Assembly: GCF_029223285.1 (NCBI RefSeq)
Contig: NZ_JARHUJ010000002.1
Coordinates: 682,001 to 746,000 of the forward strand
DNA: 64,000 nt
Source: Paraflavitalea sp. CAU 1676
GTDB taxonomy: Bacteria > Bacteroidota > Bacteroidia > Chitinophagales > Chitinophagaceae
Reading direction: 5' to 3'
In this document: positions 27,119-36,653 of the stretch, piece after piece
Layout: each line of letters opens with the position of its first letter
Position numbering within the stretch: the stretch's first letter is position 1
Position numbers and translations under genes: made by a program
Notes under the pieces: model-generated
Told to the model about the DNA's origin: nothing
The model's input: only the letters and a program-made list of their open reading frames with translations
Databases searched by the model: none

Positions 27119-28726
27119 TTAGACCACCGATTTAGCCAGATTGGGCGAAACGTTGGAGATGAAGACATCCAGGCCGGTATCTTCCAGGAACTTATTGCTG
27201 AAGAGTTTGGCCGTCTTCTCGTTCAGTAATGCGCTCCGGTGTTCCATCCAGGTGATGGCCTTGTTGCCATACATATGTTGTACCAGGCCGGGAAAAGACC
27301 AGTCGGCATTTTTACCCCAATGGATCGTAAAAGGTATGTTAGCGTTCTTCAATACTTCTATGGTGCGGGTGCAAAACTCTTCCAGGCTGATGAGTTTGTT
27401 CTTCTTCCCCTTCCAGATCAATCCATCGATCTCCAGCATACACGTAACGGGAAACCGTGTAAAGGCCATCGTGGCTTTGGATTGCTTCACAAAACGCATG
27501 GCATAGATGCCGGGTATGGGACCTTCTTCCCGCGCCAGTTTGCAGAGCAGGTCGAGGGCCCTGGGCGCATTGGCGTTATCGATACCCACTGCGATCGCAT
27601 AGGCAGGGCCCTGGAAGGGTGCATCCCAGAATATTTCGCCCAAGGTGCCGGTCACTTCCAGATCTACCGGTGGCAATACCGATGCCTGCAATACCTTGAT
27701 CAGCTTGGGTATGCTGTTCTTGAACTTCTCGGCGATCTTCATGAAGAGTATGATGAGGTCGCGATAGACAGCGGTCTTTATGCGTGGCAGCGGATCGGGA
27801 TAAGCCAGCACGAAGGGCTTTTTGTAGATCGCCTCTACCACATACTCCGGATCATCTACATACGGGTTGATGAATATCTTGTAATGGAAGGGGCGATTGC
27901 CCTTGCCGTTGGCATCGGTTTCGCCCGGTATGGTAAAGGTGGAATTGGCAAAATCCATGGTGGCAGCCAGTTGCAGCGCTACGTCTTTGTTGATCCGTTT
28001 TACATAGCGCTTGAGCAGGTAACGATCTTCGGTATGGATCACTACGCCGTGTATGAATCCGAAGGAGCCCAATCCTACGAGGGCGGCGTTGAAGAGTTCA
28101 TCGTTGCGGATCACGCGGGCTTTGATGCGCCCGGCAAATACGGCATTGAGCGCGGGATCGGTATGACGTTCGAGGTACACGATATCGTCCGGATTGGGAC
28201 CAATAATGAGGTTCAACCCCACGACCCAATCCTGTACGGCGCCCACATCGAGGGCCGATCCATGCACGCCGGTGGAGAGGCAGCCGCCGATGGTTTGGCC
28301 GTTACTGGCTCCGGTACACCGGAGTGATTTACCATGGTCGAATGCGAACTGATGCAGGTCTTTAATCACGTTGCCACATTGCACAAAGAACAGGTTGGCG
28401 AACTGATAGACTGAGCCTGCTTGCATTTCATCTTCCAGCACCGGTTTCTTCAGGTTCATCAGGGCATTGAAATGCATATTGTCTTTCTGGTGGGCGATAT
28501 TATTCATCGACCAACGCGATCCGAAGGCACGGAAGCCTTCGCCGGCATCGAGTGCGGTTTTGAGGAGGCGCTGCATTTCGGCTGCCGCATCGTTGTAACG
28601 GTCTATGAGGGAAGGCATGTTACCCTTGCCTTCGAGAGAGGTATTGTACTGTACTTTAGTGGGGAAGGGCCCATTGTGGTGGAATGTATCCCAGGTGCCA
28701 ACCTCGTGTTTGGTGGTGGTAGCCAT
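27119..28726 (-). CDS. FAD-binding oxidoreductase (aldonolactone oxidase-like)
   Basis: A 535-residue cytosolic protein. The N-terminal half is a PCMH/FAD_binding_4 domain: GFRAFGSRWSMNNIA, then LRCTGASNGQTIGGCLSTGVHGSALDVGAVQDWV carries the pyrophosphate-binding loop, and LVGLGSFGFIHGVVI follows. The C-terminal half (IPFTIHWGKNADWSFPGL) resembles the aldonolactone/cholesterol-oxidase cap. The substrate is unknown. It is isolated from the neighbouring genes. Confidence 0.8.
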   Translation of the reverse strand: MATTTKHEVGTWDTFHHNGPFPTKVQYNTSLEGKGNMPSLIDRYNDAAAEMQRLLKTALDAGEGFRAFGSRWSMNNIAHQKDNMHFNALMNLKKPVLEDEMQAGSVYQFANLFFVQCGNVIKDLHQFAFDHGKSLRCTGASNGQTIGGCLSTGVHGSALDVGAVQDWVVGLNLIIGPNPDDIVYLERHTDPALNAVFAGRIKARVIRNDELFNAALVGLGSFGFIHGVVIHTEDRYLLKRYVKRINKDVALQLAATMDFANSTFTIPGETDANGKGNRPFHYKIFINPYVDDPEYVVEAIYKKPFVLAYPDPLPRIKTAVYRDLIILFMKIAEKFKNSIPKLIKVLQASVLPPVDLEVTGTLGEIFWDAPFQGPAYAIAVGIDNANAPRALDLLCKLAREEGPIPGIYAMRFVKQSKATMAFTRFPVTCMLEIDGLIWKGKKNKLISLEEFCTRTIEVLKNANIPFTIHWGKNADWSFPGLVQHMYGNKAITWMEHRSALLNEKTAKLFSNKFLEDTGLDVFISNVSPNLAKSVV

Positions 28727-28783
28727 ACTATCGGGTTATTGAGTGGTAGGTAAATTATTTGCTGATTGGTGCTTGCGGGCGCT

Positions 28784-29146
28784 TTATTGCTCTTTCATGC
28801 ACACGTACTTGATGCGCACCTGCCGCTTACGCCCGAAGGTGATGGCGCTCAGCAGCACTCCACCGAAGGTAACGCGGTATTGAAAGGCATAAAAGCCACG
28901 TGCATTACAGGACTCCAGGAACATGGGGTCGCCGAGGTGGGGTTTGAGCGTTATCGTGGTGTCGAGTGTGGTCACTTTTAGTCCCCTGAAAAAGGGATCA
29001 TCCGATGTACTGAACGGATCGGGTTCGCCGGTGCCGCGCTTATCGACGAAGCGGACGGAGTAGCAGGAGGTCAGCAGCAAGCCGCAGGTGATAACGAGCA
29101 ATAAGAACTGGATGGAAACCGGGCTTTTGGCAAATGGTCTATGCAT
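28784..29146 (-). CDS. Hypothetical small lipoprotein
   Basis: A 120-residue protein with signal sequence and lipobox (LLVITCGLLLTSC). The rest, YSVRFVDKRGTGEPDPFSTSDDPFF...FGGVLLSAITFGRKRQVRIKYVCMKE, is a small beta domain that I recall from other Bacteroidota lipoproteins without assigned function. Confidence 0.65.
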   Translation of the reverse strand: MHRPFAKSPVSIQFLLLVITCGLLLTSCYSVRFVDKRGTGEPDPFSTSDDPFFRGLKVTTLDTTITLKPHLGDPMFLESCNARGFYAFQYRVTFGGVLLSAITFGRKRQVRIKYVCMKEQ

Positions 29147-29250
29147 GATGAACAGTTTTAGTAATGGTAGCAGGTGCGGAGTAAGTTTGATCGCGCGGGA
29201 GGTCTGGTTGGGATGCCTGGTTAAATATCCGTATTATTTCTCTATCTACC

Positions 29251-29269
29251 ACTACCACAAAGTGGTAGT
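29251..29269. promoter_or_regulatory. Palindrome between lipoprotein and GlxA-type regulator genes
   Basis: ACTACCACAAAGTGGTAGT is a perfect inverted repeat with 8-base arms around AAA. It lies in the gap between two divergent genes, about 108 bases before the regulator ATG, and looks like an operator. The regulator itself is one possible ligand. Confidence 0.45.
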
Positions 29270-29376
29270 TAGTTACCTTGAAGGGGCATTTTCGACGACC
29301 GAATGACGCCAGATCGCGTATATAAAGGGCCGTTCCGGACAATATAAGGGTGTATCTTTAGCAAAAGTACCTAGCC

Positions 29377-30381
29377 ATGAAACATGTATCCATCCTCGTG
29401 CTGGAGGGTCAGAACAATATCAGCAGCATGATCGGTCCGTATAAAATCCTGCTACGCGCCAATGAATATTGGAAGAGTCTGGGCCGTGAATCGGTATTTC
29501 GTGTAGAGATGGTAGGGTTATCAAAAGAGCTGGAGCTGTACGACGGGCTGTTCACCATCAGGCCCCATGCCACCCTCCACGAGATCAAACAAACCGACCT
29601 CATTATTATTCCCTCCCTGCACCGCGATTATCCTACCAAGGTGCAGCTCAACCTGCCGTATGCCGAATGGATCAAGGATCATTATACCAAAGGCGCTGAA
29701 GTGGCCAGCATCTGTACCGGGGCTTTTATCCTGGCTTCTACCGGTCTGCTCAATGGCAAGAGTTGTTCTACGCACTGGGTGGCGGCCAATACCTTCCGGC
29801 AGTTGTTTCCTGAGGTGGCCGTGATACCCGAAAAGATCGTGACCGATGAAAACGGGATTTATACCAATGGCGGCGCCTATTCTTTCCTGCACCTGATGAT
29901 GCACCTGGTGGAGAAATACTTCGACCGGCCTACAGCCATCTGGTGTTCGAAGATCTTCCAGATCGACCTGGACCGTTATAGCCAAAGTCCGTTTGCGATC
30001 TTCTCCCCCCAAAAGGATCACGAAGACGAGCTGGTGCTGCAAGCGCAGTTGTATATGGAAACGCATATCGGCGATAAGATCTCCGTGGATCAGTTGGCGA
30101 CCAGTTACCATATCAACCGCCGCAGCTTCGACCGGCGCTTTATCAAAGCCACCGGCAATACCCCGCTCGAATACCTGCAGCGGGTACGTATAGAAGCTGC
30201 GAAGAAGAGCCTGGAGACCTCGCAGCATTCGGTCAACGACGTGTTGTACGAGGTAGGCTATAGCGATATTAAATCCTTCCGTGAAGTATTCCGGAAGATC
30301 ACCGGACTGTCGCCGCTCGAGTACCGGGCGCGGTATAATAAGACGGCGGCGGTGCAGCATGGGGCCTATCCGATAGTTTGA
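29377..30381 (+). CDS. GlxA family transcriptional regulator (DJ-1/PfpI domain plus AraC helix-turn-helix)
   Basis: A 334-residue cytosolic protein. The first ~190 residues are a DJ-1/PfpI-like domain with the elbow Cys in EVASICTGAFILASTGLLNGKSCSTHW. The last ~100 residues are an AraC-type double helix-turn-helix (ISVDQLATSYHINRRSFDRRFIKATGNTPLEYLQRVRIEAAKKSLE, then NDVLYEVGYSDIKSFREVFRKITGLSPLEYRARY). Its targets and signal are unknown. It is read as a single gene with its own promoter region. Confidence 0.9.
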   Translation: MKHVSILVLEGQNNISSMIGPYKILLRANEYWKSLGRESVFRVEMVGLSKELELYDGLFTIRPHATLHEIKQTDLIIIPSLHRDYPTKVQLNLPYAEWIKDHYTKGAEVASICTGAFILASTGLLNGKSCSTHWVAANTFRQLFPEVAVIPEKIVTDENGIYTNGGAYSFLHLMMHLVEKYFDRPTAIWCSKIFQIDLDRYSQSPFAIFSPQKDHEDELVLQAQLYMETHIGDKISVDQLATSYHINRRSFDRRFIKATGNTPLEYLQRVRIEAAKKSLETSQHSVNDVLYEVGYSDIKSFREVFRKITGLSPLEYRARYNKTAAVQHGAYPIV

Positions 30382-30477
30382 TGAGGGAGCGGACGTAAAA
30401 GAAAGTTAAAAGCGTTTAACAGTGTGGGCTACCGCAGGAGGATTCGGTACATTTAAGTATTCACCAAACCTCCTGTC

Positions 30478-31035
30478 ATGAGAACGATACTATCGCTTTG
30501 CTTTGCCCTCATTAGCTACAGCGTGATTGGCCAGGATAAACTGACCGAATATGTTGCCTACAGAAGATTGATCGAGATGACCGGCACCGAGTATGTACTT
30601 GCTGCGGTGCAGCAGCGCACGAAGGTGCGTAGTGAAGGAGAATATTTGTTGTTCATCAACACCAAAACGGGCGAAAACCTACAGGTCAATATTCCGCCGG
30701 ATTCCTATATAGAAAAGATAGAGCAGATCAAACTCGACACCCTGCAGATCAACCGCGTGGTTGTTTCGGGCAGGATGGTGAACCTCAACAATGATAAATC
30801 GATCGACTACTACGATCCCGAGCAGATCATGGTGCTTTCTACCGACGGGAAGGAGCAGATCAAGATAACGCCCGACAATTACTTTGTAAGCAGTTACGCC
30901 ATCAACCGTCAAACGGGGGTGATCGTCGTGACGGGACATGTAGACTCCAATAACAATAAGAAGTGGGATCGTACAGATAAGAATGAGATCTTCCTGTACG
31001 ACCTAAAGGCTTTGAAGCTCGTGGCAAAATTATAA
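30478..31035 (+). CDS. Hypothetical exported protein
   Basis: A 185-residue protein with a signal peptide ending at VIGQ. The mature part is beta-rich with a calcium-loop-like stretch (TGHVDSNNNKKWDRTDKNEIFLYD) resembling an EF-hand or dockerin-type loop. I do not recognise the family. It overlaps no other gene and ends 11 bases before the convergent small membrane protein. Confidence 0.6.
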   Translation: MRTILSLCFALISYSVIGQDKLTEYVAYRRLIEMTGTEYVLAAVQQRTKVRSEGEYLLFINTKTGENLQVNIPPDSYIEKIEQIKLDTLQINRVVVSGRMVNLNNDKSIDYYDPEQIMVLSTDGKEQIKITPDNYFVSSYAINRQTGVIVVTGHVDSNNNKKWDRTDKNEIFLYDLKALKLVAKL

Positions 31036-31046
31036 GGAGGAGCGCC

Positions 31047-31262
31047 TCAGGATGGTTTATCCTTTGTGTTCCTGATCAATCCCATGCCCGTAAAGAAAAA
31101 GATGGCGCCCAGTACCGCATAAATGACGATGCTCTTCACGTTGCGGGTGCCTTCACCGCCGTTGATGAAGTTTACAGCCGCCATGATAAGTCCCACGGCG
31201 CCCAGCAGGGTGAACAGGATGCCCAAGATCCGTTTTTCCATATCAACTTTTGTCATATCCAT
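31047..31262 (-). CDS. Small membrane protein of unknown function
   Basis: A 71-residue protein with two membrane helices (RILGILFTLLGAVGLIMAAVNFI and SIVIYAVLGAIFFFTGMGLI) and a charged tail (RNTKDKPS). The real start may be any of the Met at residues 1, 3 or 8. The pattern of two helices joined by NGGEGTRNVK is familiar from Chitinophagaceae hypothetical proteins. The gene is divergent from the TonB-dependent receptor. Confidence 0.6.
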   Translation of the reverse strand: MDMTKVDMEKRILGILFTLLGAVGLIMAAVNFINGGEGTRNVKSIVIYAVLGAIFFFTGMGLIRNTKDKPS

Positions 31263-31399
31263 CGCAATTCACGTGCCCGGGGGCTGCACGGCACCTAACG
31301 ACCTGTTTTTCCTCATTTAGTAAACGAATTTTCCGATCGAGTCCTTCATCCCGATCTCATTACAGGAATTTTGCACCACAATTCTATTTACTAACTGTA

Positions 31400-33841
31400 A
31401 TGATGGTCATGACAAAACACCTTTCACTGATCGCAATTCTTAGCTGCCTGGTAAGTTTTCTGCAGGCACAGGATAATCAATCTAAAAACGCCACGGTTCA
31501 GGGCACCGTTACCACCAGCGATGGTAAACCAGCCGCACTCGTTACCCTGCGTATCGAACGTACCAAATGGGCCACTACCGCCAATGAGCAAGGCGAATAC
31601 CTTTTGAAGAACGTTAAACCCGGCACTTATACCCTCAAGGCTACGGCCATTGGCACCATCACCCAGGAAAAGTCCATTACAGTGGCTGCCGGTGAGTCGG
31701 TGACCATTCATTTCACCCTCAAAGAAAACGCCAGTCAGCTGGCAGAAGTAGTTGTTACCACCCGCAACCTCAACAAGGAAACCAGGACGGTAGCCAAAAT
31801 GCCGCTGAAGAACCTCGAGAACCCGCAGGTGTACAGCACCGTTTCGTCCGAAATTTTGAAACAACAGGCCATCACCAATTATGATGAGGCACTGCGCAAC
31901 GTGCCTGGTATTTCCCGCACCTGGGAGTCGACCGGCAGGGCAGGGGACGGCGCTGCTTATTTCGCCTTGCGTGGTTTTGAAGCACAACCAACGCTCGTAA
32001 ACGGATTGCCCGGTCTCGTGAGCGGCAACCTCGATCCCGCCAATATCGAAGAGATACAAGTACTGAAGGGACCTTCGGGCACTTTGTTCGGCGGCAGCTT
32101 TTACGCTTATGGTGGTATGATCAACACCATCACCAAGAAACCCTACTTCACTACTGGCGGAGAAGTGGCTTATAATTTTGGCAGCTTCGGACTGAACCGC
32201 GTAACCGCCGATTTCAACACGCCGTTGAGCCAACAGGAAAAGATCGCGCTGCGCGTGAACACGGCTTACCATAGCGAGAACAGTTTCCAGGACGCCGGTT
32301 TCAAGAAGTCTTTCTTCCTTGCACCTTCTGTTGCCTATGAAGTGAACGACCGCCTGAGCTTTCTGCTGGTGACCGAGTTCCTCGATGAGGAAAGGGCCGT
32401 TGCGCCGGTGTTCTTCCACTCGGACCGCTCATCACCCCTCGACTTCAAGAATATTGGAGAGCTGAACCTCAACAACGAGCTGTCCTTTACCAGCAATGAT
32501 CTTACGATCAAGAATCCCCGGTTCAACCTGCAGAGCCAGATGACCTATAAGCTGTCGGACAAATGGACATCGCAGACGGTGTTCTCCCGCGGTACCGTAA
32601 AATCGAACGGCATTTATACCTATATCTGGGACGATGTGGCGGGCGACAACTGGTTCAGCCAGTATTTCCACAAGGAGCAGCAAACGCTTAACACCACCGA
32701 TATCCAGCAAAACTTCAATGGTGATTTCCATATCGGCAAGATGCGGAACCGTTTGCTGATCGGTTTCGATTATTACAACCGGAATATCGTTGACAACGGG
32801 TCGGGCTGGGCCTGGGCGCGTAATGTAACACCACAGGGCGATGTGAACTACAAGGATCCGTTCACCGGCGATGAGCAAGCCCCTGTTTATCTTACCAAAG
32901 AAGCCATCGGTAACCTGCTGGCTTCTACCCAACCCGCGAGCAGCAATATCAGCAACTATTCTTACAGTGCTTATGTGTCGGATGTAGTAAACATTATTCC
33001 GGGTGTGATGGCCATGGTGAGCCTGCGTGCCGATTATTTCGACAGCAAAGGACAGCGTGGTACGAAAGACGACGACTATGATCAGTTTACCGTTTCGCCC
33101 AAGTTCGGATTGATCTACCAGCCCATCCAGGATAAGGTGTCGATCTTCGCGAACTATATGAATGCGTTCATCAATGTGGCGCCGCAGCAGGTGTCGGACC
33201 CGGACGGTTCCAATACGCATGTAAAATCCTTTAAGCCTGAGCATGCCGACCAAAAAGAGTTTGGTGTGAAGACCAACCTGCTGGCCGGTAAACTGAGCGC
33301 TACCGTTTCTTATTACGATGTGAAGGTTTCTAACCGCGTGATGCCCGACGCCAGCAACCCCAACAGCGTAACGCAGGGTGGCAAAGTAGGCAGCAAGGGT
33401 TTTGAATTTGACCTGAAGGCTAACCCGGCCCCCGGCCTCAGCCTCATTGCCGGCTATAGCTATAACCATACGAAGATCATCGAGGGTGCGCCGTTGGATT
33501 TTTATGGTCAGCCAGGTCGTGCGCCTGGTGGTCAGGGTCCGCAGAACCTTGCCAACCTGTGGGCTACCTATAAGTTTCCCGAGCGGCTGCTCAAGAATTT
33601 TGGCGTGGGCGTAGGTGGGAACTATGCGAGCGAGTACCGGGTGATCGACAATGCCGAGACCGGTATCTTCGACCTGCCCAGCTATACATTGATCAATGCG
33701 AGTGTGTTTTACAACTCCAACCATGTGCGTGTTTCGCTGAACGTAAACAATGTGGGCAATGAAACCTATTACATTGGTTACTGGTCGGTGAATCCGCAAA
33801 GGCCCCGCAATTTTGTGGTGAGCATGGCGTATAAGTTCTAA
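31400..33841 (+). CDS. TonB-dependent siderophore receptor
   Basis: The frame opens at 31250, but ATG 31400 (or 31409) starts the signal peptide MMVMTKHLSLIAILSCLVSFLQAQ, giving about 813 residues. After a CarboxypepD-reg-like domain (ATVQGTVTTSDGKPAALVTLRIERT...YLLKNVKPGTYTLKATAIG) comes the plug (YDEALRNVPGISRTWESTG, IEEIQVLKGPSGTLFGG) and a 22-strand barrel ending in an aromatic residue (NFVVSMAYKF). The FhuE/FpvA-like plug motif suggests ferric-siderophore import across the outer membrane. Iron-related partners could be the flavoprotein/AraC pair at 11-13 kb. A strong terminator follows. Confidence 0.9.
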   Translation: MMVMTKHLSLIAILSCLVSFLQAQDNQSKNATVQGTVTTSDGKPAALVTLRIERTKWATTANEQGEYLLKNVKPGTYTLKATAIGTITQEKSITVAAGESVTIHFTLKENASQLAEVVVTTRNLNKETRTVAKMPLKNLENPQVYSTVSSEILKQQAITNYDEALRNVPGISRTWESTGRAGDGAAYFALRGFEAQPTLVNGLPGLVSGNLDPANIEEIQVLKGPSGTLFGGSFYAYGGMINTITKKPYFTTGGEVAYNFGSFGLNRVTADFNTPLSQQEKIALRVNTAYHSENSFQDAGFKKSFFLAPSVAYEVNDRLSFLLVTEFLDEERAVAPVFFHSDRSSPLDFKNIGELNLNNELSFTSNDLTIKNPRFNLQSQMTYKLSDKWTSQTVFSRGTVKSNGIYTYIWDDVAGDNWFSQYFHKEQQTLNTTDIQQNFNGDFHIGKMRNRLLIGFDYYNRNIVDNGSGWAWARNVTPQGDVNYKDPFTGDEQAPVYLTKEAIGNLLASTQPASSNISNYSYSAYVSDVVNIIPGVMAMVSLRADYFDSKGQRGTKDDDYDQFTVSPKFGLIYQPIQDKVSIFANYMNAFINVAPQQVSDPDGSNTHVKSFKPEHADQKEFGVKTNLLAGKLSATVSYYDVKVSNRVMPDASNPNSVTQGGKVGSKGFEFDLKANPAPGLSLIAGYSYNHTKIIEGAPLDFYGQPGRAPGGQGPQNLANLWATYKFPERLLKNFGVGVGGNYASEYRVIDNAETGIFDLPSYTLINASVFYNSNHVRVSLNVNNVGNETYYIGYWSVNPQRPRNFVVSMAYKF

Positions 33842-33860
33842 CCCAACCAATCTATAGAGG

Positions 33861-33893
33861 AAAGGCCTCCGGCAACGGGGGCCTTTCTTTTTT
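33861..33893 (+). terminator. Rho-independent terminator after the TonB-dependent receptor
   Basis: AAAGGCCTCCG GCAA CGGGGGCCTTT forms a strong G/C stem with one or two irregularities, followed by CTTTTTT. It begins 20 bases after the receptor stop. Confidence 0.8.
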
Positions 33894-33902
33894 GCACAAA
33901 AA

Positions 33903-33934
33903 TTTGCAGAGTAGTATAGAATAGGATAGATTTG
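33903..33934 (+). promoter_or_regulatory. Promoter of the GntR-symporter-hydrolase operon with embedded operator
   Basis: TTTG (33903-33906) and TAGATTTG (33927-33934) are separated by 20 bases, exactly the Bacteroidota promoter pattern. The element GTAGTATAGAATAGGATAG (33911-33929) lies between and onto the -7 box. Its near-copy GTAGTATAGTATAGGATAG (39017-39035) sits just after the -7 box of the SusC operon (18 of 19 bases equal). Binding here would block the polymerase; the GntR protein encoded downstream is the natural candidate. Confidence 0.75.
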
Positions 33935-33985
33935 CCTTCATCGACGGTGGTATAGCCACCGCGAGCTCACTACAAACGATGCCAT

Positions 33986-35002
33986 ATGGATGATGTATAT
34001 AAGCAGATCTATGAGATGGAAGGGGTAAGCAGCCTCTCCAAACACGAACAGCTCGTTAATGGCATTCTTGGCGCCATTCAGAACAAATCCCTGTCGCAAG
34101 GCGATCCCCTGCCTTCGGTCAATAACCTCATCAATGAATTTGGCTTTGCCCGCGAAACCATCGCCAAGGCTTACAAGGACCTCGTAAAAAGGGGCATTGT
34201 GGAGTCGAAGAACCGGGTAGGGTTCTTTGTTTCCAATAACAATGTGAACCAGCACCTGCGGGTGGCGCTGGTACTTTTTGCCTTCGACGCCTTCCAGGAA
34301 ACCTTTTACAAGACCTTCCGCTCGCGCCTTGGCGCGGGGGTGCACATCGATGTTTTCTTCCACCACAACAATATCAACGTGCTGGAGAGCATTGTGCAAA
34401 CGATCCGGGGCCGCTATGGCATGTATGTGGTGGCGCCCATTCCTCATAAAAAGACCGCTTCTATTCTCGATACCCTGCCGATGGATTCGTTCCTGATGAT
34501 CGACCGCTACGAAAAGCTGTCGGGCGAGTTCTCTTATATCGCGCAGGAGTTTAAAGACACTTCGTACCGCGTTTTCTGCGAACTGAGTGATACCATCAAG
34601 CAGTACGACGGCATGATCTATTACCACCGGCCGAATGCCGATACGCCCATCGAAATATTGCAGGCGTTCAAGTCCTTTGTGAAGGATTATAAGATCAAAC
34701 ACGAGATCCTCGACGAATACCTGCCCGGTACGCTCAAGAGAGGCATGGTGCATTTTACCATCAACAATACCGAGCTGTGGAGTATGCTGAAGGATTGTAA
34801 AGTGATGAAGCTGAAACCCGGTAAAGATGTAGGCATCCTGTCGCACAACGATGAGGTGGTGAAAGAACTCATTTTCGATGGCATCACTACCTACACGGCC
34901 GACTTTAAACGCATGGCAGAGCGGGCCGCCGCTTTTGTGCTGAAGCGTGAACAGATACAGGAGATATTGCCGATGGTGCTCATCCGGCGTAAGTCTTTGT
35001 AA
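33986..35002 (+). CDS. GntR family transcriptional regulator with sugar-binding domain
   Basis: A 338-residue protein. Residues ~18-90 are a GntR winged helix (SKHEQLVNGILGAIQNKSLSQGDPLPSVNNLINEFGFARETIAKAYKDLVKRGIVESKNRVGFFV). Residues ~95-338 are a periplasmic-binding-protein-like effector domain (LRVALVLFAFDAFQETFYKTF, GVHIDVFFHHNNINVLESIVQTI, DGMIYYHRPNADTP, VGILSHNDEVVKELIFDGITTYTADF). Bacteroidota regulators of this kind control sugar-use genes, fucose among them. It heads an operon with a symporter and a glycoside hydrolase and probably also controls the SusC operon downstream. Confidence 0.9.
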   Translation: MDDVYKQIYEMEGVSSLSKHEQLVNGILGAIQNKSLSQGDPLPSVNNLINEFGFARETIAKAYKDLVKRGIVESKNRVGFFVSNNNVNQHLRVALVLFAFDAFQETFYKTFRSRLGAGVHIDVFFHHNNINVLESIVQTIRGRYGMYVVAPIPHKKTASILDTLPMDSFLMIDRYEKLSGEFSYIAQEFKDTSYRVFCELSDTIKQYDGMIYYHRPNADTPIEILQAFKSFVKDYKIKHEILDEYLPGTLKRGMVHFTINNTELWSMLKDCKVMKLKPGKDVGILSHNDEVVKELIFDGITTYTADFKRMAERAAAFVLKREQIQEILPMVLIRRKSL

Positions 35003-35028
35003 CCCGTTTCCCATCTACCCGATACTCC

Positions 35029-36615
35029 ATGAACCTGACAGGATTTATCTGCTTTTGGCTGTTCCTGGCCCTGGTGGCTTCGATCTCCTTCCTCAAGGCG
35101 AGGAAGATACGATTGAACACGACGGCTGCCTATTTCATGGGCAACCGGACGCTGGGCTTTTGGATGGTGGGGTTCTCGCTCTTCCTCACCAACCTGAGCT
35201 GCAACCAGTTTGTGGGCGAAAATGAGTTTGTGTATGTGAACGATATGACCGTCATGGCCTGGGGCATGAGCTCCATACTCGCCATGCTGGTAGTGGCGGA
35301 ATTCTTTTTACCCATCTACCTGAAGATGGGCGCGGTGACAACGCCCGATTATCTGGGGCATCGATTTGGTCCGCGGTTGAAGAAGCTGGTTTCGCTCATC
35401 TTTCTCATTAGCTACCTGGTTACACTTATACCCACGATCTTATACGGCAGCGCGGTGGCGCTTAACGGCATCTTCCACATCGATGAAGCATTGGGCATTC
35501 CTTATTTCCCGGCCATCTGGCTGCTGGTGGTAATGGTGGGCGTAATAGGTTGTTGTTATACAGTGATCGGCGGGTTTAAGGCCATTACCGTGTCGGACCT
35601 GGTACAGGGTGCCGGACTCCTGGCAGGCGGCATTGCGTTGATCTGGTACAGCCTGCGCTACCTGGGCGGGGGTGATGCGGTGCATGGCATTCAAACCATA
35701 CTGGGTTCTAAGAAAGAACACTTAAATGCGATTGGCAGTGCACAAGACCCGATACCCTTCAGCACGTTGTTTACCGGTATGTTCCTCATCAACCTGTACT
35801 ACTGGGGCATGGAACAATACATTATGCAACAGGCGCTGGCGGCTAAGAGTTTGTCGCAGGGACAGAAAGGTATGTCGCTGGCAGCTGTTGGCAAACTGAT
35901 CTCGCCTTTGTTGCTGAATGTGCCGGGACTGATCGCGGTTCATCTCTATCCCAATATTACGAATACGGCAACGGTGTTTCCGCGGCTGGTGGGCGATGTG
36001 TTGCCGCCGGTGATGACAGGCTTTATTGCCGCCATTATTTTCGGCGCGGCCATCAGCACTTTCAATGCGGGCCTCAATAGTTCGGGTACGTTGTTCATCA
36101 TGAACCTGTACAAACCCTGGCGCAAGGAAGCGAAGGATCGTGAGCTGGTGAAGGCGGCGCGTATTTTCCAGATCAGCATTTGTGCGGTGGCCATGTGCTT
36201 TTCGCCCTTTATCTTCTATTTCGACGGAGGATTCTATCACTATATACAAAAGATATCGAGCTTCTTCAGTGTGCCGGTGTTTACGGTGATGATCGTGGGT
36301 TTCCTGACGAAGCGTGTGTCGGAGAAAGCGGCGCTGATCGGCTTGGTTTTCTTTATCGTGACCTATACGCTGAGCCAGTTTGCCATCGAGGTGCCGATGC
36401 ATTACCTGCATGTGGTGGCCATCCTGTTCGTTGTAACTATTGTGCTGATCCTGGGCATCAGCCGTTGGATGCCGCGGCACGAACCTTATTCCACGCCGCA
36501 CCTGGCTGTGGTGGACCTGAAGCCCTGGCGGCACCGGCATTATTTCTTTTTCCTGCTGATCGTGTTGATGGCAGGGGCCTTCCTGCTGTTCTCGAAAGCG
36601 GGGATCGCCGATTAA
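35029..36615 (+). CDS. Sodium:solute symporter (SSS family), probable monosaccharide importer
   Basis: A 528-residue inner-membrane protein with about 14 helices. TAAYFMGNRTLGFWMVGFSLFLTNLSCNQFVGENEFVYVND and GGFKAITVSDLVQGAGLLAGGIAL are SSS core motifs. WGMEQYIMQQALAAKS and IFGAAISTFNAGLNSSGTLFIMNLYKPW hold the substrate- and sodium-site helices. It starts 26 bases after the GntR gene and presumably imports the sugar released by the downstream fucosidase or galactosidase; the exact sugar cannot be told from sequence. Confidence 0.88.
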   Translation: MNLTGFICFWLFLALVASISFLKARKIRLNTTAAYFMGNRTLGFWMVGFSLFLTNLSCNQFVGENEFVYVNDMTVMAWGMSSILAMLVVAEFFLPIYLKMGAVTTPDYLGHRFGPRLKKLVSLIFLISYLVTLIPTILYGSAVALNGIFHIDEALGIPYFPAIWLLVVMVGVIGCCYTVIGGFKAITVSDLVQGAGLLAGGIALIWYSLRYLGGGDAVHGIQTILGSKKEHLNAIGSAQDPIPFSTLFTGMFLINLYYWGMEQYIMQQALAAKSLSQGQKGMSLAAVGKLISPLLLNVPGLIAVHLYPNITNTATVFPRLVGDVLPPVMTGFIAAIIFGAAISTFNAGLNSSGTLFIMNLYKPWRKEAKDRELVKAARIFQISICAVAMCFSPFIFYFDGGFYHYIQKISSFFSVPVFTVMIVGFLTKRVSEKAALIGLVFFIVTYTLSQFAIEVPMHYLHVVAILFVVTIVLILGISRWMPRHEPYSTPHLAVVDLKPWRHRHYFFFLLIVLMAGAFLLFSKAGIAD

Positions 36616-36653
36616 TAGAAGCTAATTACCCTGTAGGAATAAAACCGTTAACT

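Noticed and set aside
32432-33850. 472-codon antisense open frame opposite the TonB-dependent receptor
   Set aside because: Low-complexity His/Val/Ile-rich product with no family resemblance; the plus strand is a clear receptor.
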